Shown here piece after piece: positions 1-6,975 of a DNA stretch of 17,892 nt (positions within the stretch are counted from its first letter, which is position 1; every line of letters starts with the position of its first letter). Source of the stretch: Willaertia magna (taxonomy: Eukaryota > Heterolobosea > Eutetramitea > Acrasida > Naegleriidae); NCBI GenBank assembly GCA_902984215.1, contig CADWAF010000776.1, positions 1-17,892 on the forward strand. Direction: 5' to 3'. The notes under the pieces are model-generated. The model made no database searches and was not told the DNA's origin. It was given only the letters and a program-made list of their open reading frames with translations. The translations under genes were made by a program, and so were the position numbers.

Positions 1-1467
1 AGACTCTTCCACTTTGTTTCCTATATTTGAATTTTCGTCAATTGAATTTTCTTTCTTTCTCTTATTGTCACAATTGTTGGACTGAAAAGAAAAACAAGAT
101 CCTTCTCTAGAAATGGAAACATTTTCACCGTTCTTTCTGCTAAATTGTCTTTTCTTTCCACGTTTTTTCTTATTACACATTTCATCCTTCGTTTTACTTC
201 TTACCCAAAAAGTTTCAGTTCTGCCTAACACTTGTCCTTCGTTGTTAACAATCTGAATGAAACATAACTTCTTTTCTCCTTTATATGTATTTTCTTCTTC
301 TTCTTTAATTTCTATTTGTTTTAAATTTATTAATTGTTGTCTAGCTTCCTTTCTTTTCTTTAATCTTACTGTATTTTGTCTTTTAATAGGAACAAATACT
401 TGCAGTAAAGAACCATTACGTTTCATTTGTAATAATGTATCGCTTTGTTCTAATAGTGTGTATTCTAAATTATCGTTAAATAATTCCTTATTACTTCTTA
501 ATAATAGTGACCTTAATTCAACTCTATAATTTCTGAATAAATGTGTGTAAAGCCTTTTGTCTGAAGGGATTGGAAAATGGATAGTAATATCATTATTTAC
601 AAATACAGATAATCTTGTTGGTGTGTTTTGGTGACAAACCTCAAATTGTGGATTACACTTTGTCTCAATTACTGAGTGGATAAAATCTTTTTGTTTTATG
701 TTGAGTGGAATTTCTGAAAAGTCACTAATCAACCATTCCATTAGTTTTTTGTGAAGGAAAGTTGTAGTGTTAGATTCTTCGTTGCCATTCATTGAACACA
801 ACAAAGAAGAAATGTTAAGGAAAAAGAAAAGTTGTTGTTGATCCAATAGGCATCTATTTTCTTTCATATTTAAAGTGGGCACGCAACAATTATTAAACAT
901 ATTGTTACCACATTCTGTTGTAGTAATGCTTGGAACAACAGTTTTCTGGACCACATGCAGGTCAGCATTCGAACATGCAATTAAAACCTTTGATCTATAA
1001 GGTTGGCATCTTAAACGCCTAACACCTTCAAGTGGAATGACATTACTCAAGGTTTGTCCACTATAGTTTAAAGGGATTGGTAGACCACCACAATTTTTAG
1101 TAGTGTTATTATTTTCTGTACATGTTCGAAGGGTATCATTATTACTTTCATTGTTCACATGTGAAGAAGGAACACATGCAAGAAACGTTTCTTTTTCTTC
1201 TTTAAGGAAAAAGTCACAAGCATCTTCATCTAATGCATTACTTTCTTCATAAATGCTGGACATGTTTAACAAAGACAAATCGTTATCGTTGAATATAGTC
1301 TGGTAATTAGTATTATCTCCCTTTATTTGGTCAGCTGCATGTGTTTGGGATTGCATTGAGTTTGTAATGGAAAATAGCAAATTTTCAAACTCATCTTCTG
1401 TGAAATTAAAGTTTAAATTATCATTGCAAACAGTCATATTGCTATTGGTGTTAATAATGCGGTTCAT
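1..1467 (-). CDS. Unrecognised protein, 3' end missing (489 residues visible)
   Basis: An ATG at 1467 opens a reading frame that I translated by hand to base 1 without a stop, so the gene continues beyond the window. I do not recognise the family. The N-terminus is acidic and hydrophobic (about residues 23-34, with FTEDEFENLL), the kind of segment seen in activation domains. Residues 100-210 are rich in Asn, Thr and Cys. Residues 285-425 look like a folded, beta-rich region with motifs such as DITIHFPIPSDKRLYTHLF and GQVLGRTETFWVRSK. Basic clusters follow at 368-377, 433-440 and 469-472 and resemble nuclear localisation signals. A nuclear or DNA-binding regulator is plausible but is inference. 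The motif GTAAGA near residues 422-424 could be a splice donor, so the last 65 residues are less certain. Confidence 0.75.
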   Translation of the reverse strand, partial: MNRIINTNSNMTVCNDNLNFNFTEDEFENLLFSITNSMQSQTHAADQIKGDNTNYQTIFNDNDLSLLNMSSIYEESNALDEDACDFFLKEEKETFLACVPSSHVNNESNNDTLRTCTENNNTTKNCGGLPIPLNYSGQTLSNVIPLEGVRRLRCQPYRSKVLIACSNADLHVVQKTVVPSITTTECGNNMFNNCCVPTLNMKENRCLLDQQQLFFFLNISSLLCSMNGNEESNTTTFLHKKLMEWLISDFSEIPLNIKQKDFIHSVIETKCNPQFEVCHQNTPTRLSVFVNNDITIHFPIPSDKRLYTHLFRNYRVELRSLLLRSNKELFNDNLEYTLLEQSDTLLQMKRNGSLLQVFVPIKRQNTVRLKKRKEARQQLINLKQIEIKEEEENTYKGEKKLCFIQIVNNEGQVLGRTETFWVRSKTKDEMCNKKKRGKKRQFSRKNGENVSISREGSCFSFQSNNCDNKRKKENSIDENSNIGNKVEES

Positions 1468-1702
1468 GTTAGTTGTGTGAAGGTAAAATAAAGGACAAAT
1501 TATATTTTGTTTTAACAATTGTTTTTTTAATTAATGCCAAACTGTAGCTTTTATAAGCTCGCTGCTATTAGAAAAGAGGTGCACTTTGAACAGGAGCAAT
1601 GTGTCATTATTCAGCTAATGCAGTGTTCCCTGTTAACAATTTTAGTGTATACGATTACGCATTGGGTATCGTTAATATTAATTTTTGGTATTATGCATTT
1701 GT

Positions 1703-1767
1703 AATAGGGTAATTACGGTATAACATTGTATAATTGGAATGTGACCCGTGAGCAATAGGGTAATTAC
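1703..1767. repeat. 14-bp direct repeat, two copies 51 bp apart
   Basis: AATAGGGTAATTAC occurs at 1703-1716 and again, identical, at 1754-1767. Both copies lie in the divergent intergenic region, and a partial GTAGGGTA match follows at about 1804. Paired identical sites in a promoter suggest factor binding, but no function can be assigned from sequence. Confidence 0.7.
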
Positions 1768-1849
1768 ATGCTGAAACACCAAACGAAAAGCGGGATGTTG
1801 TTGGTAGGGTATTTTTTTCTTTGCTCAAACTTCCGTTCCGCTTACAAAA

Positions 1850-1867
1850 TTGTGAATGCATTCACAA
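1850..1867. repeat. 18-bp perfect palindrome
   Basis: TTGTGAATGCATTCACAA is identical to its reverse complement. After one mismatched pair the symmetry continues for three more A/T pairs on each side (AAAA on the left, GTTT on the right). With no loop it fits a dimeric DNA-binding-protein site better than an RNA hairpin. It lies 312 bp upstream of the secreted-protein ATG and 383 bp upstream of the opposing gene. Confidence 0.75.
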
Positions 1868-2087
1868 GTTTAAGGCTGACAAGAAGAAAATTGCCAAACT
1901 AAAGACTTTTGAGAGGTATTTTCAATAAAATAGATATTTGTAGTTTTAAGTAAATAAGGTAATTTATTGTTTTCCTTTTAAATTTATTTTTAGTCCTTTT
2001 AATAAAAAGTTAATTATTACTTTTCCTTGTACTAAGAATACAATTTACAACTGGATGACAATAATAATTAAGTAGCTAGTTGCAAGA

Positions 2088-2095
2088 TATAAATA
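2088..2095 (+). promoter_or_regulatory. TATA-like box upstream of the secreted-protein gene
   Basis: TATAAATA lies 66 bases before the ATG at 2162, with an A-rich leader between. Spacing and sequence suit a core promoter for a short 5' UTR. In DNA this AT-rich a chance match is possible. Confidence 0.45.
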
Positions 2096-2161
2096 GTAAG
2101 ATGTTGTTGACACATTATCAATCAACAAAAAAAATACAAGACAAAAACAAGTAGAACAAAG

Positions 2162-3001
2162 ATGAAAACAACTCAGCTATTAATTACCTTAATTGCCACT
2201 TGTTTAATGCTCTATTGCGTTTCAACATTTACTTTAGCAAATGTTAAATGTGGAGGAGGTGGTGGGTGTAATCCAACAACTCCAAAACCAAGTCCAACAG
2301 TACCACGTGCTCCATCAGTAAACCCTTCTCCAATTCCAACACTTCCTTCTCCTGATATTTATCCAGTTCCTCCAGTAATTAATAGATGCCTCACACTTCC
2401 AAGAGAATTGACTTCTTTAACGAACATTCCACTCACTAATTGTTTAAACCTTTTGAAATGTCTTAAATGGTGGACTCAACATTATTTACAATTTGTTTTG
2501 AGAGGCTTGACAAATGGAGCTGAATTACCCTTGTCAGTTGAAGCTAATGGTGCAGTACCAGTTATTTTCACAGAATTTGAAAGAATTTTGGGGCAAAGAC
2601 TTAATGAAGCAGGAAATGCAGTTGATTCACCTGATGTTTGTACTGCAGAGTATGCTCCAGTATTAGCTGCTGATGGTAAGATTTATTCTAATGCTTGTGT
2701 TGCTAGAAGAAGCAATGCACCTTATCCATACACAAGTGTTTCAGTTCAAAATTCTGTCACCAATCCAGTTTTCCCTACTGATGTGTCAAACGCAAAAATT
2801 GCATTGACAAGATATTATTTATGTGCTGCTTTACGTATTATTAGATTTTTACTTTCATACTTAAATGGTTGTTTGTTAAGCACCGATACCAGAGTACTTA
2901 ATGATGCAATTGATAAATTAACTCAAGCAAATAATTTAATTCTCTCAAATAACTTGGAAGACGCAAAAAGCTTAGTTTTGACAATTACAAACACTTTGTA
3001 A
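2162..3001 (+). CDS. Secreted proline-rich protein with a degenerate Kazal-like motif
   Basis: The 279-residue product begins with a clear signal peptide (lysine at 2, hydrophobic core 6-25, likely cleavage near residues 26-27). Next come a Cys/Gly patch (CGGGGGC, 30-36) and a proline-rich linker (40-71), then an extracellular domain with cysteines at 76, 94, 100, 160, 179, 221 and 237. Residues 159-182 follow the Kazal protease-inhibitor pattern, with Y-x-PV at 164-167, DGKIYSNAC at 171-179 and V-A after it. The cysteine normally following PV is replaced by leucine 168, so a canonical three-disulfide Kazal fold is not possible. There is no second membrane segment or obvious lipid anchor, so secretion or vacuolar delivery is likely. 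The function of the Leu/Asn-rich C-terminal half is unknown. Confidence 0.85.
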   Translation: MKTTQLLITLIATCLMLYCVSTFTLANVKCGGGGGCNPTTPKPSPTVPRAPSVNPSPIPTLPSPDIYPVPPVINRCLTLPRELTSLTNIPLTNCLNLLKCLKWWTQHYLQFVLRGLTNGAELPLSVEANGAVPVIFTEFERILGQRLNEAGNAVDSPDVCTAEYAPVLAADGKIYSNACVARRSNAPYPYTSVSVQNSVTNPVFPTDVSNAKIALTRYYLCAALRIIRFLLSYLNGCLLSTDTRVLNDAIDKLTQANNLILSNNLEDAKSLVLTITNTL

Positions 3002-3022
3002 ATAAACCACATTGTAAATAAA
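3001..3022 (+). terminator. Polyadenylation signals of the secreted-protein gene
   Basis: AATAAA appears at 3001-3006, overlapping the TAA stop codon, and again at 3017-3022. The second is better placed for 3' processing, because the facing INTS13-like gene ends at 3082. Only 80 bases separate the two convergent stop codons. Confidence 0.45.
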
Positions 3023-3081
3023 GTTTTCATTCAATACTTCAATCTTAAAAAACTTTTAGATTAATTTAATTAAGGAAATAA

Positions 3082-6000
3082 TTAATGATACATAAACTTT
3101 CTCTTTTGTTGATGACCAAATTTTCTGTGTCTATTCCCTCCATAACTCATATTTCCATGTCCTTGTTGATTGGCATTTGAAGTGTTTGTATCACCAGCAC
3201 TACCACTACCCCCTCTAGAGAAATGTTCTTGTTGATTTAAATTTAAATAACTATACAATGCTTTTTGTCCTTCACTTTCACCATCTAAAGATTTTGGTGA
3301 TAATTTATCAAATCTTTCTTGATAGAAATTTAATAAACTATTATTTGGTCTCCATTGTACTTTTTGTATATCATTTCTAACTAAATCTCTTTCATAGTAA
3401 ACTGATTCATCACGTTTTAATCTTTTTTGTTTAATTTGAATATCTGAGGACACTTCTACATTTTCATTTGTTGGATTTGTAGTTTGTGTTGTTATTGTTG
3501 TTGATGGATTAGTTGTCGAACTTGTAAATGCAGTATTTTCATCTTCACTATTATCATTAATCTCTGTCACACCAGTAGCAGTATTAGTTGTAACATTAGT
3601 GTTTGGTGATACTTCTGGTTTAATAGGTTGATGTGGAGCATTAGGTCTATGAACTTTCTCAGCATTTGGTAATTGTGAAATTAACTTCATTACAGTTGGA
3701 TGAGCTAAACCATAATATTCAGGACCACTAACATTTGTAAATACTCGTTTACCTGATTCTTCACTTTTAATCTTATTAATTTGTTTTACAATAACAGTCC
3801 ATGCAGCAGTTGCACTTGGAGCTTCAATAACTTCATTTGGATTATCTTCACTTATTAAAACAAATATTGGGGCGTCACCACCATCCTTAATTTCACATGT
3901 GTATAAACATCTCTTATTAGTATCCTTAACGCTGGTATAATATCTTGTACTTTTATAACCTACTGGCCATATATATTTCTCTGTGTGAAAAGCAGGTCTA
4001 TCAAAAACAACTTTACCTAAAGCTAGAACAGTTAATGCACCTAATTGGATAGGGAATACAATATTACCATAACGATCTCTTTGTACTTCAATTGTTCTTT
4101 TAGATCTTTTAGTACTACTATCCGTCTCATTTTGGTTCTTATCGTAATAAAATTGTGGCCATAATCTTTCCATAATATTTAAACCAAATTCCTTATATGA
4201 CATGCTAGTTACAAAACTTCTTAATTCACTCCAAAGTTTTCTATAAGTATTCCATCTCTTTGTGTGATCATTTCTTAATTCAGGGAAGATATGTTCATCA
4301 TTATTCTTTGCACATTGATATAAAGCAGTAAATAATTTATCAATATCTAATTGTTCTTGTTCTGTTAATTGTTCTTGTGAACGATTTAAAATAATACGTA
4401 ATAGTGGATTTAATATTTGATTAAATAATGTTGGATAATTTTCTTTTGCTGATTCATTAAATAATATACTTGATTCATCAACAGTTAAAGAAAATACTCT
4501 TGTATAACGTTCTATACTAGATGGTACTCTATAAATGAAATGATTATGTTTCATTAAAGAATACATTTGATTCTCTTGTTGTTTTACATTGACAACACTA
4601 CTATTATTAGTGCCAGTATTATTATTATTTGTAGTAGTAGTATTACCATTTGTAACATCTTCTATTGCTAATGTTGTATTCTTCTTTACATTTATTCTTA
4701 ATAGATGTTTATTTACAATATCCATAAATTCATTAATTTTATACTTAACATTTGTAGTTTCATCACTTAATGAAACACTATAAGGTTGAAATACCTTATT
4801 TAAATGAAGTACATGTAAATAAACATCTTGTCCATGTTGTAAAATTAAATGTGTTGGTGAATGTTTATGATGTAAATTATAACGTGATTCAAATATCAAA
4901 GCAACTGGTTTCTTTGTCATTAAATGTTTCATTAAACATAATGTAGGTAAAGTATAAGGAAATACAGGTGTTATCCTATGTACCGATTTAGTGGTATATA
5001 AATGTTCTATACTACGTTTAGGATCAGCACGTACCCATCTTAAACATATTGAACTACCATATAACGTTACATCTTGTGTTAATTCTATAGGTAATCCTTT
5101 ACAAGCTAATAAAACATCATAATTATTTGTTTCTTCTGAATCTCTCATTGGGATGCCTTGTACTGCAATTAAAATAAAACCATATTGTCTTTGTGCAATT
5201 CTTTCTCTAATTACTTTACCTAAAATATCCTTTTCAATACTCCAAATTTTAATACGATCAAAAATTGTTGATTCCCTTAATTGTCCTGTTGATATTTCAA
5301 ATGTTTGAGATTTATATCCTACTTCTATATTATTGTTAGTGTTATTGTGATTGTTATTAATATTTAAATGGTTTTGTAAAATATCTGGAACGGTAGGTAT
5401 AATAATATCTAATGTACATGTTATATTATTTAATTCTTCTTCATCTAAATTTAATAATATATTATTAATTTCTACATTGTTATTTATTTTATTTAATTTA
5501 ATTTCCATTTTTAAATTTTCAAAAACTTTTGTAAAAGATTCAACCAATGGAATAATTACATTTTTCCGTAAATTTTCATATTCGTTTAAATCAAAACAAC
5601 ATTTTGTAACATATAACACTCTAAAAGCATTCTTAATATTTGTTTGATTTTTTTCATTAGCTTGTATCTCACTTTGTGAAAATAATTGATTTAATAATAA
5701 TTTTGAAAATCTTTCAAAATCTTCAGTTTTCATCATGTCACTTGTCATTTTCTTATTTTCAGATAATTTACCAAAATGTTTTTCAATTTCAATTGATAAA
5801 TTATTAGAAATTTGTAAAAAATTTTGTTGTTCCCAATTCCATTGATTCATCATTGAACAATTATTTAAATCATGTTGTAAAGCAACACATATCCCTGCTT
5901 CTTCTGGTAAAATATCATAAATAGTTCTACAATGATCTAAAATACATTCAATTGCTATACTCCATTGTGGTTTAAACATTTTAATTTCTTCTTTTGTTTT

Positions 6001-6159
6001 TTTATCCTCTTTTTTATTTATTATCGGAATGAGATGAATAAAGTGAATGAAATGATACTTACCTACTTTGATTGTGATTTCCTTTACATCACTTTGAGAA
6101 TGTTCAAATACGTGCTCTCCGATGGCTATCAATGTTCTGTTAAAGTATTTTTCATTCAT
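3082..6159 (-). CDS. INTS13: Integrator subunit 13 (Asunder) homologue with an internal FYRN/FYRC module
   Basis: The 1025-residue frame starts at an ATG at 6159. Residues 8-85 resemble the start of the INTS13 vWA-like region, with W-x5-E-x4-HCRTIYDI-P at 66-85 corresponding to the human W-x5-E-x4-YCRIMYDI-P. Residues 372-455 match the INTS13 core (LRWVRADP, HRITPV, a Leu-Met-x4-KPVAL stretch, then DVYLHVLHL), and YRKLWSELRSFV at 639-650 matches the human YRxxWNELxxxV helix. Residues 698-753 form an FYRN domain (FPIQLGALTVLALGKVV, FHTEKYIWPVGYKSTRYY) and 754-835 an FYRC domain (CEIKDGG, SGPEYYGLAHPTVMKLI, LPNA). After an acidic Thr/Asn linker, residues 941-978 (SLLNFYQERF ... ALYSYL) resemble the human INTS13 C-terminal tail that binds the Integrator cleavage module. 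Human INTS13 is about 706 residues and lacks FYR domains. A Gly/His/basic tail follows. The role in snRNA and nascent-RNA cleavage is by homology. Targeting to chromatin through FYR is inference. One in-frame intron is possible near the start. Confidence 0.85.
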   Translation of the reverse strand: MNEKYFNRTLIAIGEHVFEHSQSDVKEITIKVGKYHFIHFIHLIPIINKKEDKKTKEEIKMFKPQWSIAIECILDHCRTIYDILPEEAGICVALQHDLNNCSMMNQWNWEQQNFLQISNNLSIEIEKHFGKLSENKKMTSDMMKTEDFERFSKLLLNQLFSQSEIQANEKNQTNIKNAFRVLYVTKCCFDLNEYENLRKNVIIPLVESFTKVFENLKMEIKLNKINNNVEINNILLNLDEEELNNITCTLDIIIPTVPDILQNHLNINNNHNNTNNNIEVGYKSQTFEISTGQLRESTIFDRIKIWSIEKDILGKVIRERIAQRQYGFILIAVQGIPMRDSEETNNYDVLLACKGLPIELTQDVTLYGSSICLRWVRADPKRSIEHLYTTKSVHRITPVFPYTLPTLCLMKHLMTKKPVALIFESRYNLHHKHSPTHLILQHGQDVYLHVLHLNKVFQPYSVSLSDETTNVKYKINEFMDIVNKHLLRINVKKNTTLAIEDVTNGNTTTTNNNNTGTNNSSVVNVKQQENQMYSLMKHNHFIYRVPSSIERYTRVFSLTVDESSILFNESAKENYPTLFNQILNPLLRIILNRSQEQLTEQEQLDIDKLFTALYQCAKNNDEHIFPELRNDHTKRWNTYRKLWSELRSFVTSMSYKEFGLNIMERLWPQFYYDKNQNETDSSTKRSKRTIEVQRDRYGNIVFPIQLGALTVLALGKVVFDRPAFHTEKYIWPVGYKSTRYYTSVKDTNKRCLYTCEIKDGGDAPIFVLISEDNPNEVIEAPSATAAWTVIVKQINKIKSEESGKRVFTNVSGPEYYGLAHPTVMKLISQLPNAEKVHRPNAPHQPIKPEVSPNTNVTTNTATGVTEINDNSEDENTAFTSSTTNPSTTITTQTTNPTNENVEVSSDIQIKQKRLKRDESVYYERDLVRNDIQKVQWRPNNSLLNFYQERFDKLSPKSLDGESEGQKALYSYLNLNQQEHFSRGGSGSAGDTNTSNANQQGHGNMSYGGNRHRKFGHQQKRKFMYH
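5991..6062 (-). other. Possible in-frame 72-nt intron in the INTS13-like gene
   Basis: On the minus strand GTAAGTAT begins at 6062. This is a consensus-quality donor of the type used in the PAK gene here. An acceptor ending ACAAAAG lies at 5991 (others at 5988 and upstream), like the AAAAG acceptor of the second PAK intron. Removing 72 nt keeps the frame and deletes residues 34-57, a stretch with no visible INTS13 similarity. The reading frame is open through it, so both forms (1025 or 1001 residues) are possible. Confidence 0.35.
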
Positions 6160-6222
6160 TTTTTTTTTTAATTTTTTTTTTATTTTTTTTGTTAATATTT
6201 ACAAAATGATATTTTTAAGAAT

Positions 6223-6831
6223 TTACAATAATTTAATGTTTTTTCTTGCAATATTGATTTGTTGTTTTTCTGAAGGTTTGTTAAATGTTCTTTTATCTAA
6301 ACCTGCTACCACAGCGTTAAATCCATCTCCAGAATTTCTTATTGTTCTTAACACTTGGGTGGATGCTGCACTGGTTTGAACTTCTCTAAGTTTTTTCAAA
6401 GATGTTTCCATAGAACCACCTTTTTGACTAACGGACGATTGCTTGTAATTATTATTACTACCACCACTTCCATTGCCTCCTTTGCTGTTTGCTAAATCTC
6501 TTTCCATTTTCGAATGATTTTTATTGTTTGAGCTGTACATAATGTTACCACTACTATGAGCATGTCCTATTATATCTTTCTTGACATTATTACTCTTGGA
6601 ATTGTTGTAAGCTTTACTCATAATTGCATTTGGGATTTTATGAGTTGATTGTTTAGGTTTTGGTGCAGAGTTTTTCAAATTGAAAGATCTTGACTTTGTG
6701 GCAGATTGTTGTCTAAACTTTTGTGCTGGCGTTGTTACTGATTTTCTACTTGGCTTTGTTGTACTGCAACTGCTCTTACTACTTGATCTACCACTAGTTG
6801 AAGATCTACTACTTGTTTTCTTGCTTTTCAT
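6223..6831 (-). CDS. Ser/Lys-rich basic protein, unrecognised
   Basis: A 202-residue, strongly basic, low-complexity protein. Residues 1-60 are dominated by Ser, Lys, Arg and Thr (SKKTSSRSSTSGRSSSKSS, then TTKPSRKSVTTPAQKF), and 108-135 are Gly/Asn/Ser-rich. A short, more ordered segment follows (SLKKLREVQ, STQVLRTIRNSGDGFNAVVAGL, with the stretch at roughly 144-180). The composition suits a nucleic-acid or chromatin binding protein or a disordered cytoskeletal linker, but no domain is recognisable. Upstream, TTTCAG followed by GAA at about 6866-6867 could be a splice acceptor and keeps the frame open to the ATG. A 5' exon or 5' UTR intron is therefore possible. The start at 6831 is the first ATG after the in-frame TAA near 6871. 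Confidence 0.6.
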   Translation of the reverse strand: MKSKKTSSRSSTSGRSSSKSSCSTTKPSRKSVTTPAQKFRQQSATKSRSFNLKNSAPKPKQSTHKIPNAIMSKAYNNSKSNNVKKDIIGHAHSSGNIMYSSNNKNHSKMERDLANSKGGNGSGGSNNNYKQSSVSQKGGSMETSLKKLREVQTSAASTQVLRTIRNSGDGFNAVVAGLDKRTFNKPSEKQQINIARKNIKLL

Positions 6832-6975
6832 GTTTCTCTTAACGTTTTTTTGTTTTGAAAATTCCTGAAATTATTTTGAATTTCAAATTTATTACAATTT
6901 TTTTAGAATTCTATTCTGCGCTCCATTAAGAATACATCAAAATTCAAAACGTTGAATTTCTTTTAAGCATATCAT

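Larger units (their letters stand above)
1468..2161. promoter_or_regulatory. Divergent intergenic region between the partial gene and the secreted-protein gene
   Basis: This 694-base stretch separates two genes that point away from each other, so it should hold both promoters. I see no coding region, tRNA or long RNA fold. It contains an 18-bp perfect palindrome, a 14-bp direct repeat and a TATA-like box, each listed separately. The segment 1550-1880 is visibly less AT-rich than other intergenic DNA in the window, which may mark a regulatory region. Confidence 0.6.

Noticed and set aside
257..529. 90-codon plus-strand frame near the window start
   Set aside because: It lies opposite the continuous 489-codon minus-strand frame, which has far better coding character.
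1587..1640. Possible hairpin from AACAGG and CCTGTT in the divergent intergenic region
   Set aside because: Only six pairs with a loop of more than 30 bases, as expected by chance.
4605..4650. Trinucleotide-like runs (ATT/GTA) in the INTS13-like gene
   Set aside because: They encode an Asn/Thr-rich linker (residues 503-520) and match the general low-complexity style of this genome; no sign of a mobile or functional repeat.
4589..5647. Plus-strand open frames inside the INTS13-like gene
   Set aside because: They are hydrophobic, Phe/Leu-rich complements of Asn/Lys-rich coding sequence, with no homology or start context, and lie wholly within a well-supported gene on the other strand.
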